DNA of 64,000 nt from Tigriopus japonicus (lineage: Eukaryota > Arthropoda > Copepoda > Harpacticoida > Harpacticidae): assembly GCA_010645155.1 (NCBI GenBank), contig CM021318.1, positions 8,609,550 to 8,673,549 of the forward strand, written 5' to 3'. A program made the position numbers and the translations under genes. Below, piece by piece: positions 35,700 through 48,249 of the stretch (positions are counted from its first letter, which is position 1; the number at the start of each line of letters is the position of its first letter). The notes beneath the pieces were generated by a model. It was not told the DNA's origin, searched no databases, and saw nothing but the letters and a program-made list of their open reading frames with translations.

Positions 35700-38600
35700 A
35701 GACCATTTTATCTCATTTAACAATGTAAGATCAAGCAAAAGAAATATCCAGTGCCAGCTTGATTTAAAATCCTTAAAAGCGATTTGCACGACAAACTGTC
35801 AGAGTTGTAGTTGATCAGGTGTTCCTCATGGCAAATTTATGTCGGACACTTTACTCTCACTCGTGGATCAGTGTTTTTGAAGCATTCATTCTCTCGTTGA
35901 AGATGAAATAGCGCGTGTTTGAAATATCATTCAAAATTAAAATAAAAGTGGGCTAATGATGCTATTTATAGTGTTTTGTTAAATAAATCTGATTCTGTTC
36001 GCCATGTTAGGGCCAACAACTTTAAGACAAACCCATAATGGTTCTGCAAGCATAAGATTGCTTTTGGAATTTGGAATGTTATCTTGAAGAGCTTTCTTTT
36101 TGGAGAGCATAAATCCCTTTCTATGAGTGGAATCTCGTCTACCTTGACACAATATCTCTCAAGGATTTCTTGTCAGAGTAAAAACAAGTTCCACAAATAC
36201 CCTAAGAAACTGCACTTGTTCTGGCCGCACCTGGAAATTGAATCTTTTCAATTCTTTGCCACCGTGGTTGACTTATTATTTGTACACTTTGGTGTGTAAA
36301 TGTGAAGTCTAAGTTTTGACTCCAACATCCTTCATTGAACGTTTGATTTCCGAAAAATTTTGTTTAGCTTATATTTACAAGTAAACAGTGTGAATAAGCG
36401 AAAGGCTAAAATTTGTAATATTTTCCTATGGTGATGGTTGAATAAGAACAGTTCGAGAGTATTGATGTTGTGGTCCGAAAAAACGAGCGAGCAAAGCGTG
36501 CGCTCGATCAGCTAGGGCTTGTTCAATCCGCCAATACAGGCGCCTTTAAGGCGCTTGTGTTGTCCGTTTAGTGGACAAACTTGTGTAATACATGACTTGA
36601 ATATATTTTCAAAAACGTGAAAAGAAAAGTTTTTTCTGGAAGTTTGTTTTCTTGATTTTGATTACATATACTTAGAAAAGGATAAAAAAGTTCCGGGTGT
36701 ATATTTTGTTGCAGTATATTGTATGATTTTGCTGGAACTATCCCAATGTAAAACGCTTTGAGGAGCCGACACACTTGATGTCTTTTAGTGCCTAAATGCA
36801 GGTCGTCATTTTGGATATGTAGCATTGCACAGGTGTTATCTATTCGATTAATATTATCCGAGATGTACCATTTTCAGACAAGTATGCCATTATTTTCAAA
36901 CATAAAAATAAGTGAAGAAGGATATATCTTTTACGCAGAACATTTAACGAGAAATATACAATCCGGCCACAACATGGCTTGCTCAAAATGTTTCCGGCCT
37001 TGTATACGTTGCGTGAATGAGTTTTGTTTCAAACTATAAATTCAGAAATTTCGGCAGAGCAAAAGACCTTACTAAAGCGATCGATTTTGATGCTACTACG
37101 GAAATTTGTTAAGCAAATGTGTTCTTGACACTGAATCGCTAGTGTCTTTTGCCTGATAAGAAAAGATAGACTAATTGCAAGGGTGAAAGATGCTTTACTG
37201 AGACTCACAAAGGTTGCAACCAGTTTCGAATACATTCGATCTGCCACCGCAAGATCGAAATATACTATATCTGTGAAAATTTCATTTGCTCTAATAGCAG
37301 TTATTTTCTGAGTTTTTTTACTTTCTATAGCTACATTTTTACTTGTCCCAAACTATCGTCAGTACAAATCGCAATGAGCATATTTTTTTGATTTTCGTTG
37401 CAATCATAATCAGTCCCCGGCCTAATAAGGCAATTTGAAATATTGTATTTGCCAGCAACCATAAAATGACAATATTAGCTTAGTCAGTTACTTAAATTAA
37501 CAATCCACGTCTTATCTTTGCACAGGCATTCTCACGATCAAAAATGTCTTGTACTCAACTCATGGTTACGATACATTTACAGGGTCCGCCACTTTTTTCT
37601 AGATCTTTGTCCCATTCAACCTTGATTAGCGATGGTCCCATGATACTCATTGGTATTGTCTTCAAAAGACCCATGAATTTGACCGCTCAAAACATGCTTG
37701 TCATTTTGAAAGTACTCGTATAACAGGGTTTTCACACGGCAGAGGATTTTTCTTCAAGTGACAGAACTCCTGAATGACGTTTAAAACTTAAAATGTAGAA
37801 CAATTTCTTAACAAAAAATAATGTAGTATTTTCCCTCGTGCGGTTCGATGCGGCGCACTATTTACTTAGCGAAAGAAAGAATGCCCTAATTGAAAAATAT
37901 GTTGCGGTGATTGGACCATTGGTTCTCTCGCTGTATGTGCAAATGTGATCACGAGAAAAAAGCTTCGAGACCGTTGCAATATTCGTATAAAAAAATGCTG
38001 AATAATTGATTCTCAGCCAATTGAAAATCGATTCCATTGCTCGTTCATCAATCTTAATTTTTGAAACGGTTTGCCAAATCAAATAAAGTGCGAAAATTAC
38101 AAGTGCATCATCGCGAAAGAATTGAAACCAAAGTGCAACTGATTGTTACATTTGTCAGACCAGTCTTGCTCTGACTTTTTCAACGAACAGATCAACTCCT
38201 TCAATTTCATCAAAAAGGTATCTTGTTAGTCAGAAAAGTTTGTCTAAAACTTTCGGTTCTATTTGCGGAGGTTTAATTCTGAAGAGAACGAATTCATAAT
38301 TTTTGGTATTTTTTGGCTAAGATTTTTCACGGGCAGTGAAGCTTTCATTTTGGTTACTTTACAAGAGGAAAGCAATCCCTATCCCTAAAAACAATATGGC
38401 CACAAACGAATGATTTTTTTCCCTTCGAATAAACTCGCTCAACGAAAGAAGGCAAATGGGAAACCAGGAAATGGTTGTGTAACAATATCAGAGAACTTTG
38501 ATTCAAGATAGACTAGAGTGTTTACTTCGCAAACACTGAACTTTTTTGAAGTTGAGGAATGAAGTTTTGATACTTGGAAGTTAAAAATAAATAAAACAGG

Positions 38601-39857
38601 ATGTCTTAATTAACTCTTCGAAGCTTTTATTGGCTGAGTTAAAGAACTAAAAGGCATGCATGTTCTTATGAAAATCGAAGCGTGTCAAATCAACCTACCC
38701 ACAAGAAATTTAAAGTTAGTACAAGCACGTCTTCTAAAATTGTCGGAACATCAATTGGACTTGATTTTTGTTCTGAGGCCTGGTTTTGATATATCCGCAT
38801 AACTACTTATGCTTTAGGGACCTTTATCTTAGGCACGTCTACCAAAGACCAAGATTTCTTCTTTAATTAAGAAAGTAACAGTAGAGCCCAATAGGAGAAT
38901 AATCTTAATATAAGATCATTCCGAGCATTAAGATGAATTGCAGACCTTTTCTGGTCTTTGAAGGTCACTCTCTGAAGGGCACGTACATTACAGCCTTTTC
39001 AAGATTCTTGACAATATCAAGCTCTTATTGAACTTGAAAGATCGTAGGTAAGGCTTCTGAGATTTTCAAACGCATCCTTTGTTGTTTATTTACAACAGGT
39101 CTCAAAATATCTTAGAATCAACACGACATTTTGAAATGTCAAGATATTAAAACTGGTGTCTACGAGTCTTAGCAATCAAACACAAAACAACATTAACATC
39201 TATGGTCATATCTGAAGAAAGTAAATCCGAGAACAACTTTACGTTCATATGCGTACGTAGACCCCTGAGAGAAACCCGCCCACTTATTTTTATTGCATGG
39301 CTCCTGGTTTGCCCAAAGAGAGCTGCTAGCCATTGTCATTCTTCATGTGGGAAATCCATCCTGGATGTACGTTTTCGTACAGAATGAGTGCCCTTAAAGC
39401 CTCACCGGATGCATCAATGAGCCCTCGTACAGTCTCGTCGACTTGGAACTGTTTGGACATTTCTTATCGGGAGATAAGAAGGTCGTGAATTATTTCATTT
39501 GCTCAATTTGTTGGTTGCACTTTAAGTTAGTACACTGTAATGAAAGAGTACAGTCGCAAAGTGCGCTATCTAGTGCTTTTTATGTGATAACAGCTCGCCG
39601 ATTCCTTGACATGCATGGATTTGCAGATAGCTAAGATATTACATCTTTTAATTTTTGGTGGAAAAATGGAGTCCTTTAAGTGCAATTAGCGAAATAGAAA
39701 ACATATGAAACATATCATATCAACAAAGAATAGTAAATCCAAGATACATCAATCAAAAAATGGAAAAAAAATCACACACTTGATCCAAATTGAAACCTTT
39801 AAGTATTGCAACTCAAAATTTCTGTTCTGACGTGTCTAGTCAGGAACCACTGTACTT
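35700..39857. other. Intergenic, no gene recognised
   Basis: About 4.2 kb of AT-rich DNA with no supported exon. A small palindrome (CGCCTTTAAGGCG) lies near 36540. Confidence 0.45.
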
Positions 39858-40006
39858 CAGGACAGATTTCAAAAATACACACTGGGTCCGATCATTGTAC
39901 TAAAATGTGAGGTTTTTGCAACAAATATATTGTTCCGCTGAATTTCCATTGTACTAATCGGACCCAATGCGTATTTTGAAAGTAATCCTGGCTTGAGTCA
40001 TCCTTG
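39858..40006. repeat. Foldback MITE, family of two, copy 2
   Basis: Inverted ends read GGACAGATTTCAAAAATACA on the left and, on the minus strand, AGGATTACTTTCAAAATACG on the right. Both continue into TGGGTCCGAT and then GTAC. The outer tail TTGAGTCATCCTTGG matches copy 1 at 17921-18071. Confidence 0.6.
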
Positions 40007-42179
40007 GTCTAGTACATACTGAGAAGTGCAAAAACTGGGAATAGTTTGTTTCGGGGTGCAATTTTTGTAGCTTTTTTAATCTTATGATATCCCAATTTCA
40101 TGAATTGTGACCTCTCAGTCAGCTGTTACTTTAAGGAACATTGTTCAATTACGATTCATGCCAAGATTCGGCTGAAAACACATTTTTTTCTATTGGGAGT
40201 CCCTCCATCAATATTTGAGGCACTGTGATTGGTCCAATTCTGATTTATGATTGTTGCTATCTGCAAAAACGTGCATCTCATGGAATCGGCGAGCTGTTGC
40301 CACATTAAAAGCGTTACATGGTGCACTTGAAGATTGTACTCTTTCTTTTACAATGTACTACTTCAAGTAATATTTTTGCGACATGTCCTTGCAGTGTAGA
40401 GTATGTAAATAAGTCGTCAAAAGAACTTCAATCCAGTTTTTGTACCCTTATGGACTCGAGATACATCAATCAGTCGATAACGGGCTTGATCCAAATTGTA
40501 TTTATTCGCTACAACGTAACGTCGATTTCACGATGACACAGTAACTTGTTGCTCGTACTTGAAACAAAAGTGCTGAAGGACTTTCCTGAAGGAAGTTCCT
40601 TTTTCGGATTTCGACTTGCGAAATCACGGGAAATCGATAAAGGGAACACGTTGATCATGAACTCTCGATCCTCATGATCCAAAACAAGTCTCATGGACTG
40701 TATGTACTTATCGTTGATCATTCATTAATCGAAGTAAGGCAAATTCCACTCAAATGATGCCTGGCAAGGACTTTCCTCTTCACAAACTGTCAATCAGTTG
40801 CAAAGCATGCAAAACTCGCTCGAATGCAAGATTGCATAACACAAAACTGTGTAAGTGGACCTATCTTTAAAACTACGTTTCATTTGACGGCAGGAAATAA
40901 GTGATAGTCGAGCATTGGATGTGCTATTTCGTTTTCTCAGCACATTTTAAAATAAAAACTGGGATTCGGAGGTCTTAAATACATTTGATCGTCTCTGTTC
41001 ATTTCAAAGCATCTGTTGCTTTATCACGATTGCAGAAGTTGCATGGTAAAGACTTGCAGAAACTGGCCATTCAACTTGCTTGGGCGAACACATTCAGATT
41101 CATTCTATTGTCTGCTTTTAGAGCTAATCATCCTGGTGCAAATTGGGGGGAGGTGTATTCTTGTATTTTTTAACATTGACAAATTTAAAGATCGTCAAAA
41201 GACCCCTGAGGTTATTTCTCTATGTTGCAATGCTCATTTGAAACCTCAGAATCAATGTTTTTTAACCTGTCTAAGAATGGCACTGACAGCGAGTCATAAA
41301 ATGTGGCCATAATTATCTAAGACCACTGCAAGATACCGGGTTTTGATAGCGTGCACACTCAAAGCAAAAGGAAAGTCTAGCCTCGACCTTCAAAATAGGC
41401 TCCATACCTTATTATTCTCTTAATGGAAATGAGAGACTTCTACCTCGTGTTCCAAAGCAAGCAGATCTTCGTTTTCTTGATCTGACAAATTACAGCTAAA
41501 AAATAACCTGACGATCTTGCTGATGATTCTCAAGTTACGATTATTCAAAGTATAAAATTCGTTGAGACATTCTAAATTTGTTTGATGAAGCGACATTAAT
41601 GTCTCACTCAGGATTTTCGAAGCGAATCGAAAATTATCCGTTAAGCAAGGAAAGAACTTGGCCTTCAAATTTAAATAATATATGACACAAATCCTCTCAT
41701 GTCAAATGACCTTGCATGGCCTTGCATGGGTGGAAGGCATTAAATCCGGATATTTTAAGCCAAACTAATGTGACACCACCGCGTTTATAGTTTCTTGAAA
41801 GTCAAAATGGGATTAAAAAGTGATGCTTTTGGATGCGATATCACTAATATTTTTTGGGGGTGTCATTGATTAATTATGCCCGTACCTTGGAATCAAAATT
41901 TCTACGAGCGAGTAAAGTACAAAAGGTAGGCTGGCTGGCTGGCTTCCTATAGAATGAGAGCGTACACTGTAATACTGAACGTTAAAGGTTGGTTCTCTGT
42001 TGTTGTGATGCGACGAGCCTTTTTACGGGCAGGCCTTTCGAGCCTCTTGCTTTCTCCCATGTGAGAGCAAAAGATGACCCTGCTGAGCTGCCAATGCTTG
42101 CTACCTTAGTTTTACGGCCATACGTCAGAGAGAGAAGCTAGAGGACCTTGTATTGCTTTGAATCCCAAACTTATCCTGG
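40007..42179. other. Intergenic upstream of the nuclear receptor gene
   Basis: 2.2 kb that should include the promoter and a 5' untranslated exon of the receptor at 42325. A minus frame at about 41440-41690 (SKILSETLMSLHQTNLECLN) ends at a donor-like GAG|GTAGAAG but has no identified partner. A 26-bp near-palindrome lies at 40576-40601 and a GGCT microsatellite near 41933. Confidence 0.4.
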
Positions 42180-42220
42180 CCAGAGTTCAGCGTTGAAGGA
42201 GCTCCTTCAACGTACTCTGG
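42180..42220. promoter_or_regulatory. 41-bp near-perfect palindrome upstream of a nuclear receptor
   Basis: The sequence CCAGAGTTCAGCGTTGAAGG is followed by AGCTCCTTCAACGTACTCTGG; the halves pair around GGAGCTCC with one small mismatch block. It ends about 80 bp before the splice acceptor that precedes the start codon. It could be a dimeric transcription-factor site or simply a small foldback remnant. The role is not shown by sequence. Confidence 0.45.
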
Positions 42221-42324
42221 CTTCCTCTCATTGAACTTATGAAGTGAGAGTGTACTTCAAACATAGTGCCAAGTTATAACGCAGAACTATACCTCTATTT
42301 ACAGATAACTTTGTGATCAACGCC

Positions 42325-44028
42325 ATGGATCCCGCCATGACGGACCATCTGGATGATGGAACTTCGGGAATGGAGACCGAAGATGTGTCCATGGAACCCA
42401 CGGAAGAATGTCAGATCTGTCAAGACCCTGCCATTCGACATTTGCATTATGGAGCCATTACTTGCTTTTCGTGTAAGGCCTTCTTTCGGCGAACCAGTCA
42501 AAGCAAGGCCTATCAAAAATTCATGTGCAAATCAACGGGAGAGTGCAATGTGCTCCACAAGCTTCGGAAAAAGTGCAGAAAATGCCGCTACGAAAAATGT
42601 ATTCGGGTTGGTATGAAACCGTCCTTAGTGTTATCAGACGAGGAGAAAATCAAACGCTTCAAAAAATCCCTTAGCAAGAAGGCCATGGACAAAGATGGCT
42701 TTGGAGAGCATAACAATCTTGGCTTAAGATCAGGACAACCCAATCATCAGCATCAGCAACAACATCAGCATCACCGAGCACAACCAATTCCACAGCCAAT
42801 ACGACAACATCAACGAGAGCAACAACAACAACCACCACCACCACCTCACTTTCCCAGAAGAGTAGAGATAAATGACAGCAGTCCTTATTCGTCAAACTCC
42901 TACCCGAACCCTCCAGTAACCCCTCGATATCATGATGAGATCTCAATGAGAGAAAGGAGCTCATTGGAACGGTTGAGCGACATCACGTCTGATCGCCACT
43001 TTTTGGAAAGAGAACCCAGACCCCAACCATATTTTGAACCCTTGCCCATTATACCTAAATCAAAAGAGATCTGCTCCAAGGAGACTAACCCTCGATTTTC
43101 CTGGATTAGCAATGATGAGGTCTCGCCGCGCTTTGTCGATGAGTCACTTGAAATTCACCATTTCCCGGTTCATCGAGAAGAGTACCAACTCATCCCGCAG
43201 TCAATGGACCGGCATCGTCGAAGAACAGAGATCACCGAAGACGAGGTGTTGCTTCTCCAGAAATTAGAGTACATTCATGACCACAACTACCAGTCTGTTG
43301 CATTTGGGGAGGAGCTTGTCAAGGCCCTAGTCATGACCTCGGCCTTCGGTATTCCGCTGACGCCCAGTCAAACGATGATGGCCTATCGCCTGATGATACA
43401 AAGAGTAACGAAAGTGGCTCAGGGCTTCGACGAGTTCCGTGATTTGCCCTTGGAAGATCAGACCACTTTACTTAAAAGCAACGCTGATCTCATGGTCAGT
43501 CTCAAAGGAGCTGTCTTCTTTGATAAACGGAACATGGGGATTGACCAGATCCTGTTCTCGATGGGCCTCGACGATATTGAGATGGCCAAGAGAATGATCA
43601 TGAGCACCAGTAAAACCGCAGGATGCAAAATGAATCGCATCGACTACAAAAGCTATAATACCATTCAAGAGCTCAACGACACCCCGGACGAAGAGCGTTA
43701 TCAATGGCTTCTAGCACAAATTGGCGACGTCATCACCTCGTTCCCGTCTTTGACCAAGGTCCTTACTTACGTGGTCCTTCTCTGCCCTGAAGATTGTCAG
43801 CTAATTCAACGCGATAAAGTCCAAAGTATGCAATACACCATAATGAATCTAACACGAAAAATGATCTTCGCACAGCACAATTACGAAGTAGCTACCAACA
43901 TTTACGGCAGGGTGACCAACATTATAGACTACCTCCGAGAACTGATGGTGTTGAAAAAGAAGCGACCTCTTACAAATCCAGTCCACCAAGCCACGGATAA
44001 CAGTCCACCTTCGATACGATCCCAATAA
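42325..44028 (+). CDS. Nuclear receptor with atypical P-box (NR1-like)
   Basis: Open frame of 567 aa from ATG 42325, with no intron in the coding part. A TTTACAG acceptor just upstream suggests a non-coding first exon. The DNA-binding domain spans residues 29-97, with zinc cysteines C29, C32, C47, C50 and C68, C74, C84, C87. The recognition helix is CFSCKAFFRR instead of the common CEGCKGFFRR, nearest to the ESCKA type of the HR96/NR1J group. A hinge rich in His, Gln and Pro follows. The ligand-binding domain covers about residues 310-545, with the helix 3-5 signature FDEFRDLPLEDQTTLLKSN. A helix-12-like YLRELM near the end fits an AF-2 motif. Such proteins are ligand-regulated nuclear transcription factors; ligand and targets are unknown. 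Its ligand-binding domain resembles the second one of the receptor at 58148-60580. Confidence 0.92.
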   Translation: MDPAMTDHLDDGTSGMETEDVSMEPTEECQICQDPAIRHLHYGAITCFSCKAFFRRTSQSKAYQKFMCKSTGECNVLHKLRKKCRKCRYEKCIRVGMKPSLVLSDEEKIKRFKKSLSKKAMDKDGFGEHNNLGLRSGQPNHQHQQQHQHHRAQPIPQPIRQHQREQQQQPPPPPHFPRRVEINDSSPYSSNSYPNPPVTPRYHDEISMRERSSLERLSDITSDRHFLEREPRPQPYFEPLPIIPKSKEICSKETNPRFSWISNDEVSPRFVDESLEIHHFPVHREEYQLIPQSMDRHRRRTEITEDEVLLLQKLEYIHDHNYQSVAFGEELVKALVMTSAFGIPLTPSQTMMAYRLMIQRVTKVAQGFDEFRDLPLEDQTTLLKSNADLMVSLKGAVFFDKRNMGIDQILFSMGLDDIEMAKRMIMSTSKTAGCKMNRIDYKSYNTIQELNDTPDEERYQWLLAQIGDVITSFPSLTKVLTYVVLLCPEDCQLIQRDKVQSMQYTIMNLTRKMIFAQHNYEVATNIYGRVTNIIDYLRELMVLKKKRPLTNPVHQATDNSPPSIRSQ

Positions 44029-44491
44029 TGTACTAGAAATTATTTGGGACGAATGCCAGTGGCCCTCCATGTTTGAATGTGTTTAAAATCCACTTTTCTT
44101 TGACTCCTCTTATGAGCTTCTCGAAAAGCATTTTGTAACAATTGTGAACGGTGTTTATGTCATACCACTCGTGGAGAAAAGTTCGATAAATCGTTGATAT
44201 CCAAAATTGGAGAGTTTACCGATCCCCCTTAGTAAGAACTTGTTGCTCAATATATTAATTATTCTTGTCAAATTGAAATAGAATTGTACCCTCTTCATTG
44301 TGTTTTCAATTGGCATTCACACTTCCAAAGGACCTTTAGAATATCCTGGACTGAGCTCGGCGACCAATTTCCAGTGACCACGCAATTACTGGACGGCAAG
44401 GGTAAAGTTTTAACAGCTTTGTTCTCAATCGAGAGATGTTATTATGTTTCACAGGAGTTGGGCCAAGAATGACCAAGAATTCGTTTACTAA

Positions 44492-44667
44492 TTTTCAGCT
44501 CAAATCAAACTTGGGAATCAAAAGTTATGCGTCTTGAAAGTTCAGGCAAGAGCTTTTTTCAAGATCTTGCAATAAGAGGGTTAATAAGCCTTTCAGTTTG
44601 AGCGTGCTCTTGTCTGAACTTTTGAGTTGCATAACTTTTGACTCCCTCTTTCGATTGAGATGGAAAT
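44492..44667. mobile_element. Small foldback element of the TTTCAGCTCAA family
   Basis: The left arm reads TTTTCAGCTCAAATCAAACT, then TCAAAAGTTATG and AAAGTTCAGGCAAGAGC. The right arm is its inverted copy (GCTCTTGTCTGAACTTTTGA, GCATAACTTTTGACTCCC). It shares arm motifs with the larger element at 22725-23197. Confidence 0.65.
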
Positions 44668-45691
44668 CAAAACATGAACTCGGTGAGTTCCAAACCCCTC
44701 TTCAAAGAAAAATGAACACAATCTTTGGACTCAAATCTCTGTGGACAGATTTCATCGTGGAAGAAATATTTTGTAACAACAGCTAAGCCAAGCAATGCTT
44801 TTTATATAAATTCCGGAAAAGGCCAAAGAAAAACGATGCGGAGCAAACAGAAACAGGTTGTTTTACATATGGGAGGCGAGTTTTAATATGGAATTGTCAA
44901 AATTATGTTTGGTTCATTTAAACAATGTTGCTATCTAGATGTTGGTAACTTTTAATTCACTATCTATGGGTGGAAGGAAAAAGAATCAAAGTTGGTGATT
45001 GATTTCACGTTGAGTTACAAGTATTCTGTGACAGCAACAAAGTGCGGACATAGTACACCACATGTGTGTAACAATTGTGTCAAAAATGGGATCTGTACTT
45101 GCAAGCACACCCTGATGAAAATATATGTTTCTTTGCCATAATACAAGCCAACGATTGTTAAGACTATGTTTTGTAGATTCCTGTGACGATTCAGATACTT
45201 GACAAGAAATCCTTCAATTCAATACTTATTGAATAGTGAACTATAAATGTTTAAGTATTGGCCATACAAGGTTTTGGAGAGAAACACAAATAAATGACAA
45301 AAGAGCATAAACGGGAAGAACAAACAGTTTTTATTTTTCAATGGAAGAACCTCAAAATATGAGGCACCAAAAAAATTTCAACAATTTATAGTTGTAAATA
45401 ATACTTCATCCTATCCACATTATTACATTGAATAACAACCCCGAGGTGAAGCATGTAATTTTAGGAAGAATAATCAGTAAGGCAGGATTAATTAGAACGA
45501 AAGAAGAATGAGAGAAAAAGATGAAGGAACAAGGGATGGAACAGAGCAGATGTCTTGAAGGGACCGAACACTCGGGTAGATAACTAATTTATCAGATTAG
45601 TACTGTCTTCACCAAGAGCTCTCATTTTGTATGAAACTGCAAACAATATAGACTTTGACTAAATATGTTTTTTATACTGCATCAAATTTTG
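44668..45691. other. Intergenic, nothing recognised
   Basis: About 1 kb of AT-rich DNA with no supported coding exon, RNA gene or repeat. Confidence 0.5.
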
Positions 45692-46052
45692 GAGTGTTGG
45701 TGCTAGGGTCGGAGGGTTGAGCCTCGCCCGGCCAGCGAAGCCAGCCATCACATCGTCCAAATCATTTCCGATAGGCAATTTCTAGTCCGGTATCAGCATG
45801 GTTCTCCGTCTGTGGGTGTGAATTAACGTCTAAAAGTTTCCTTGAGAAAGGTCGGGGAGGAGAATCGAACCTGGGACCTCTCTCACTATAGGAAACTGCG
45901 CTAACCACGACACCACGTCTCCTCCCTTAAAAGGATTTCTCCCGACAGCTTCAATCCGACCCCCAACAGGATTCGAACCTACGCCGTCTGGGGAAGCACT
46001 TACACTCGGCACTTTTAAGAACGCGCTAGTACGCGTGGCCACTCTGGCTTCC
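45692..46052 (-). repeat. Dimeric tRNA-derived SINE
   Basis: On the minus strand two tRNA-like heads follow each other. The first (46052-45927) has GAGTGGCCACGCG and box B GGTTCGAATCC, and matches the head at 1333-1460. The second (45926-45840) has GGTGTCGTGGTTAGCGC and box B GGTTCGATTCT, and matches the SINE at 18375-18616, including its body down to TAGCACCAACA. This is a composite of two SINE monomers that also occur separately in the window. Confidence 0.82.
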
Positions 46053-46100
46053 TTAATTTAAATTAGTAAAAAAATTTTAATTTCTTTTTTAAATTAATTA

Positions 46101-46180
46101 GGGGATGATGGTTTAGCGCGGTTGGTTAACGCGCGACCGAGCTATGCTCGGGTTCATGGGTTCGATCCCAGGTCTCCCCC
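46101..46180 (+). pseudogene. tRNA-like sequence, probably a third SINE head
   Basis: GGGGA at the start pairs with TCCCC at the end. The D arm GCGCG/CGCGC is perfect, and the T arm has GGGTTCGATCCC. The anticodon arm CCGAG/CTCGG encloses only five bases (CTATG) instead of seven. It therefore does not make a normal tRNA and is best read as a tRNA pseudogene or SINE head lying next to the dimeric SINE. Confidence 0.6.
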
Positions 46181-48249
46181 CCTCCTACTTTACAACTAAG
46201 GATATAGTGGATAAGCGCCTCGAACGGCGCCACGAAAAACCAGAATGGGCCCATCGCATTGTCACTCTTCACAATGTATTTAATGATTGAAAACAATGTT
46301 TAACCGACAATAATGTATCCAATGAGCAAATTGTTCGCAATAAAAAATATTATAAAAATTTAAATTAGACTTTTTTAAGTTTATTCAGTTTTCATTCAGC
46401 TGAAACCTAGCCAACTATATGTTTAAGGTTTCTCTAAAACCAGCTCACTAGCGGATAAGCTTTTTAGTAACTAATACAATATAATAAGTATATCAGTGTT
46501 AAGTTTATGTTTGAGTTATGGCACCTGCAAGGTAAGAACTAAATTTTGAATTTAGGATTTACCTACATGTAATGTGTTTCTAATCAACAGGAACAAAACT
46601 TAAATCTGAAAACATTTAGCTAAGAATGAACGTGTTTTGTTGACGGGGTTCCTGTGAAGGAATTGTTCAAAATTGCAAGTTTGTTTTTGGTCCAACTTTT
46701 TTGTTTCTTTACCTCAAAAATATTTCCAGTTGCATTTTCTAAGATTGTTGAAGTTGATATTCATATCATGAATGTAATTTGTGCGGATTTCAGTTTTTTG
46801 GGCTTTTGTGCACCCAGTTGTACAAATGACAAACTATTGAACATTTGTTGGCTGAGATGGGGAACATTTGTACTAATCAAAATAAGAAAAAAGCAAGGAT
46901 ACTGTATTACAGTTATAACAAATAGAAGTTATCCTAGGTCTGAAGTAATTGTTACCGATTTTGGTTGTTTAAGAAGAAGTCAGTTTCTACGCCAAGTAAT
47001 GAGAAAAGTGCTCTAAAATCAACAAAGAAAAAAACAAAATCAAATTCCGATTTCGTGACATAATATCTCAAAACACTTACAAAAATACTTCATTTCCGAG
47101 CTTTTTAGACGAAATTTTGGAGGCCCTGCTCATTATCTTTCATCAACTTACAAACCAAATGAGAAAAAGACCTCGACATTAATAATTGAGGTAAGAGTTT
47201 TTTTCGTGTTTTTTGGGGGGATTTTGTTCGCCAAACGAGGCTCAACTCTCCGATCCTAGAACCCACGATGAAAATGTTTTAGCAAAGTTGCACAAAAATG
47301 ATTGTTAGCATTTTGCTTCTTATTGACTCAGTTAATAGGTAGAGCGGGGAAAATAGTTTATTCTCTAAGTGAATTATTCTTTTCTCAACCAATACACCAT
47401 ACAGATCTGTTAAATCATTTTTATTGCTATTTCCAAAATCCAAGTCAGAGGGAAAGTGAGCTTTAATCCACTTTGTTGCTGTATTTTTTTGTTGTATAGT
47501 TGAGGTTGGTAAGTGAGATAGGTCATTAACGTACATCTCCAATGTGGAGAGACTGAACTTCAAATACAAAACCTAATACAAAGGACGTATAATGAGAAAG
47601 AACTTTATTTCCTGTGGTGAACTTGTGCCGTACTTTGGCAATGTACGATGTTTTGCACACAACTTTTCCATTATCTAAAGAATTTCATATGAGAAAACTT
47701 CTATCCGCTTACAGAGAGAGTTTCCATTCAAATATTCAAAAGGTGGGCTGTTCCGTGTTTTTTTTGAGGATTCGTCCCCAGAATACAGTTTTGAGGCAAA
47801 TGTACGACGTATCAAATTGAATTCGCCCTCACCACTTTGTTCAACAGACCTTTGGTTGGGTTTCTCCCTTATCTTTCTTTAGAGAGTTTTCACAGATGCC
47901 CCCTTGAGATAGCGCAAGATTTGAGTTTCCACTGAGTGATTCACTGAATTGAATTAATTCTTAAGTAGAACTATCCCCCTAAGTAAAAAAAATGTTTGCT
48001 GTTCAAGGAACTTGGATAGCCTGAAAAGGATATGCGACCGAACATCGTATTTTCAGCCTCGACAGGAGTAGTCAATTCAGAATAGTTTCAAGGATGTACA
48101 AGTCATAGATAAGACAACAAATGAAACGAGATATGACTCGTGTCAAGAGTCAAAATTAAAGATGACCTTTTGACCGTGTTCAGTACAACCAAGTCTTCGG
48201 GCTGTGTTCGTATTCTCGACCCGTGAAAATATACGTACATACAATAGAG
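46181..48249. other. Intergenic, AT-rich, no gene recognised
   Basis: About 2.1 kb upstream of the unknown three-exon gene. A 120-codon frame at 46654-47016 begins without ATG and is Phe/Ile/Lys-rich, typical of chance frames in AT-rich DNA. The end of this stretch should include the promoter of the next gene. Confidence 0.45.

Noticed and set aside
46654..47016. 120-codon plus frame
   Set aside because: No ATG at the start; Phe/Ile/Lys-rich composition as expected by chance in AT-rich DNA.
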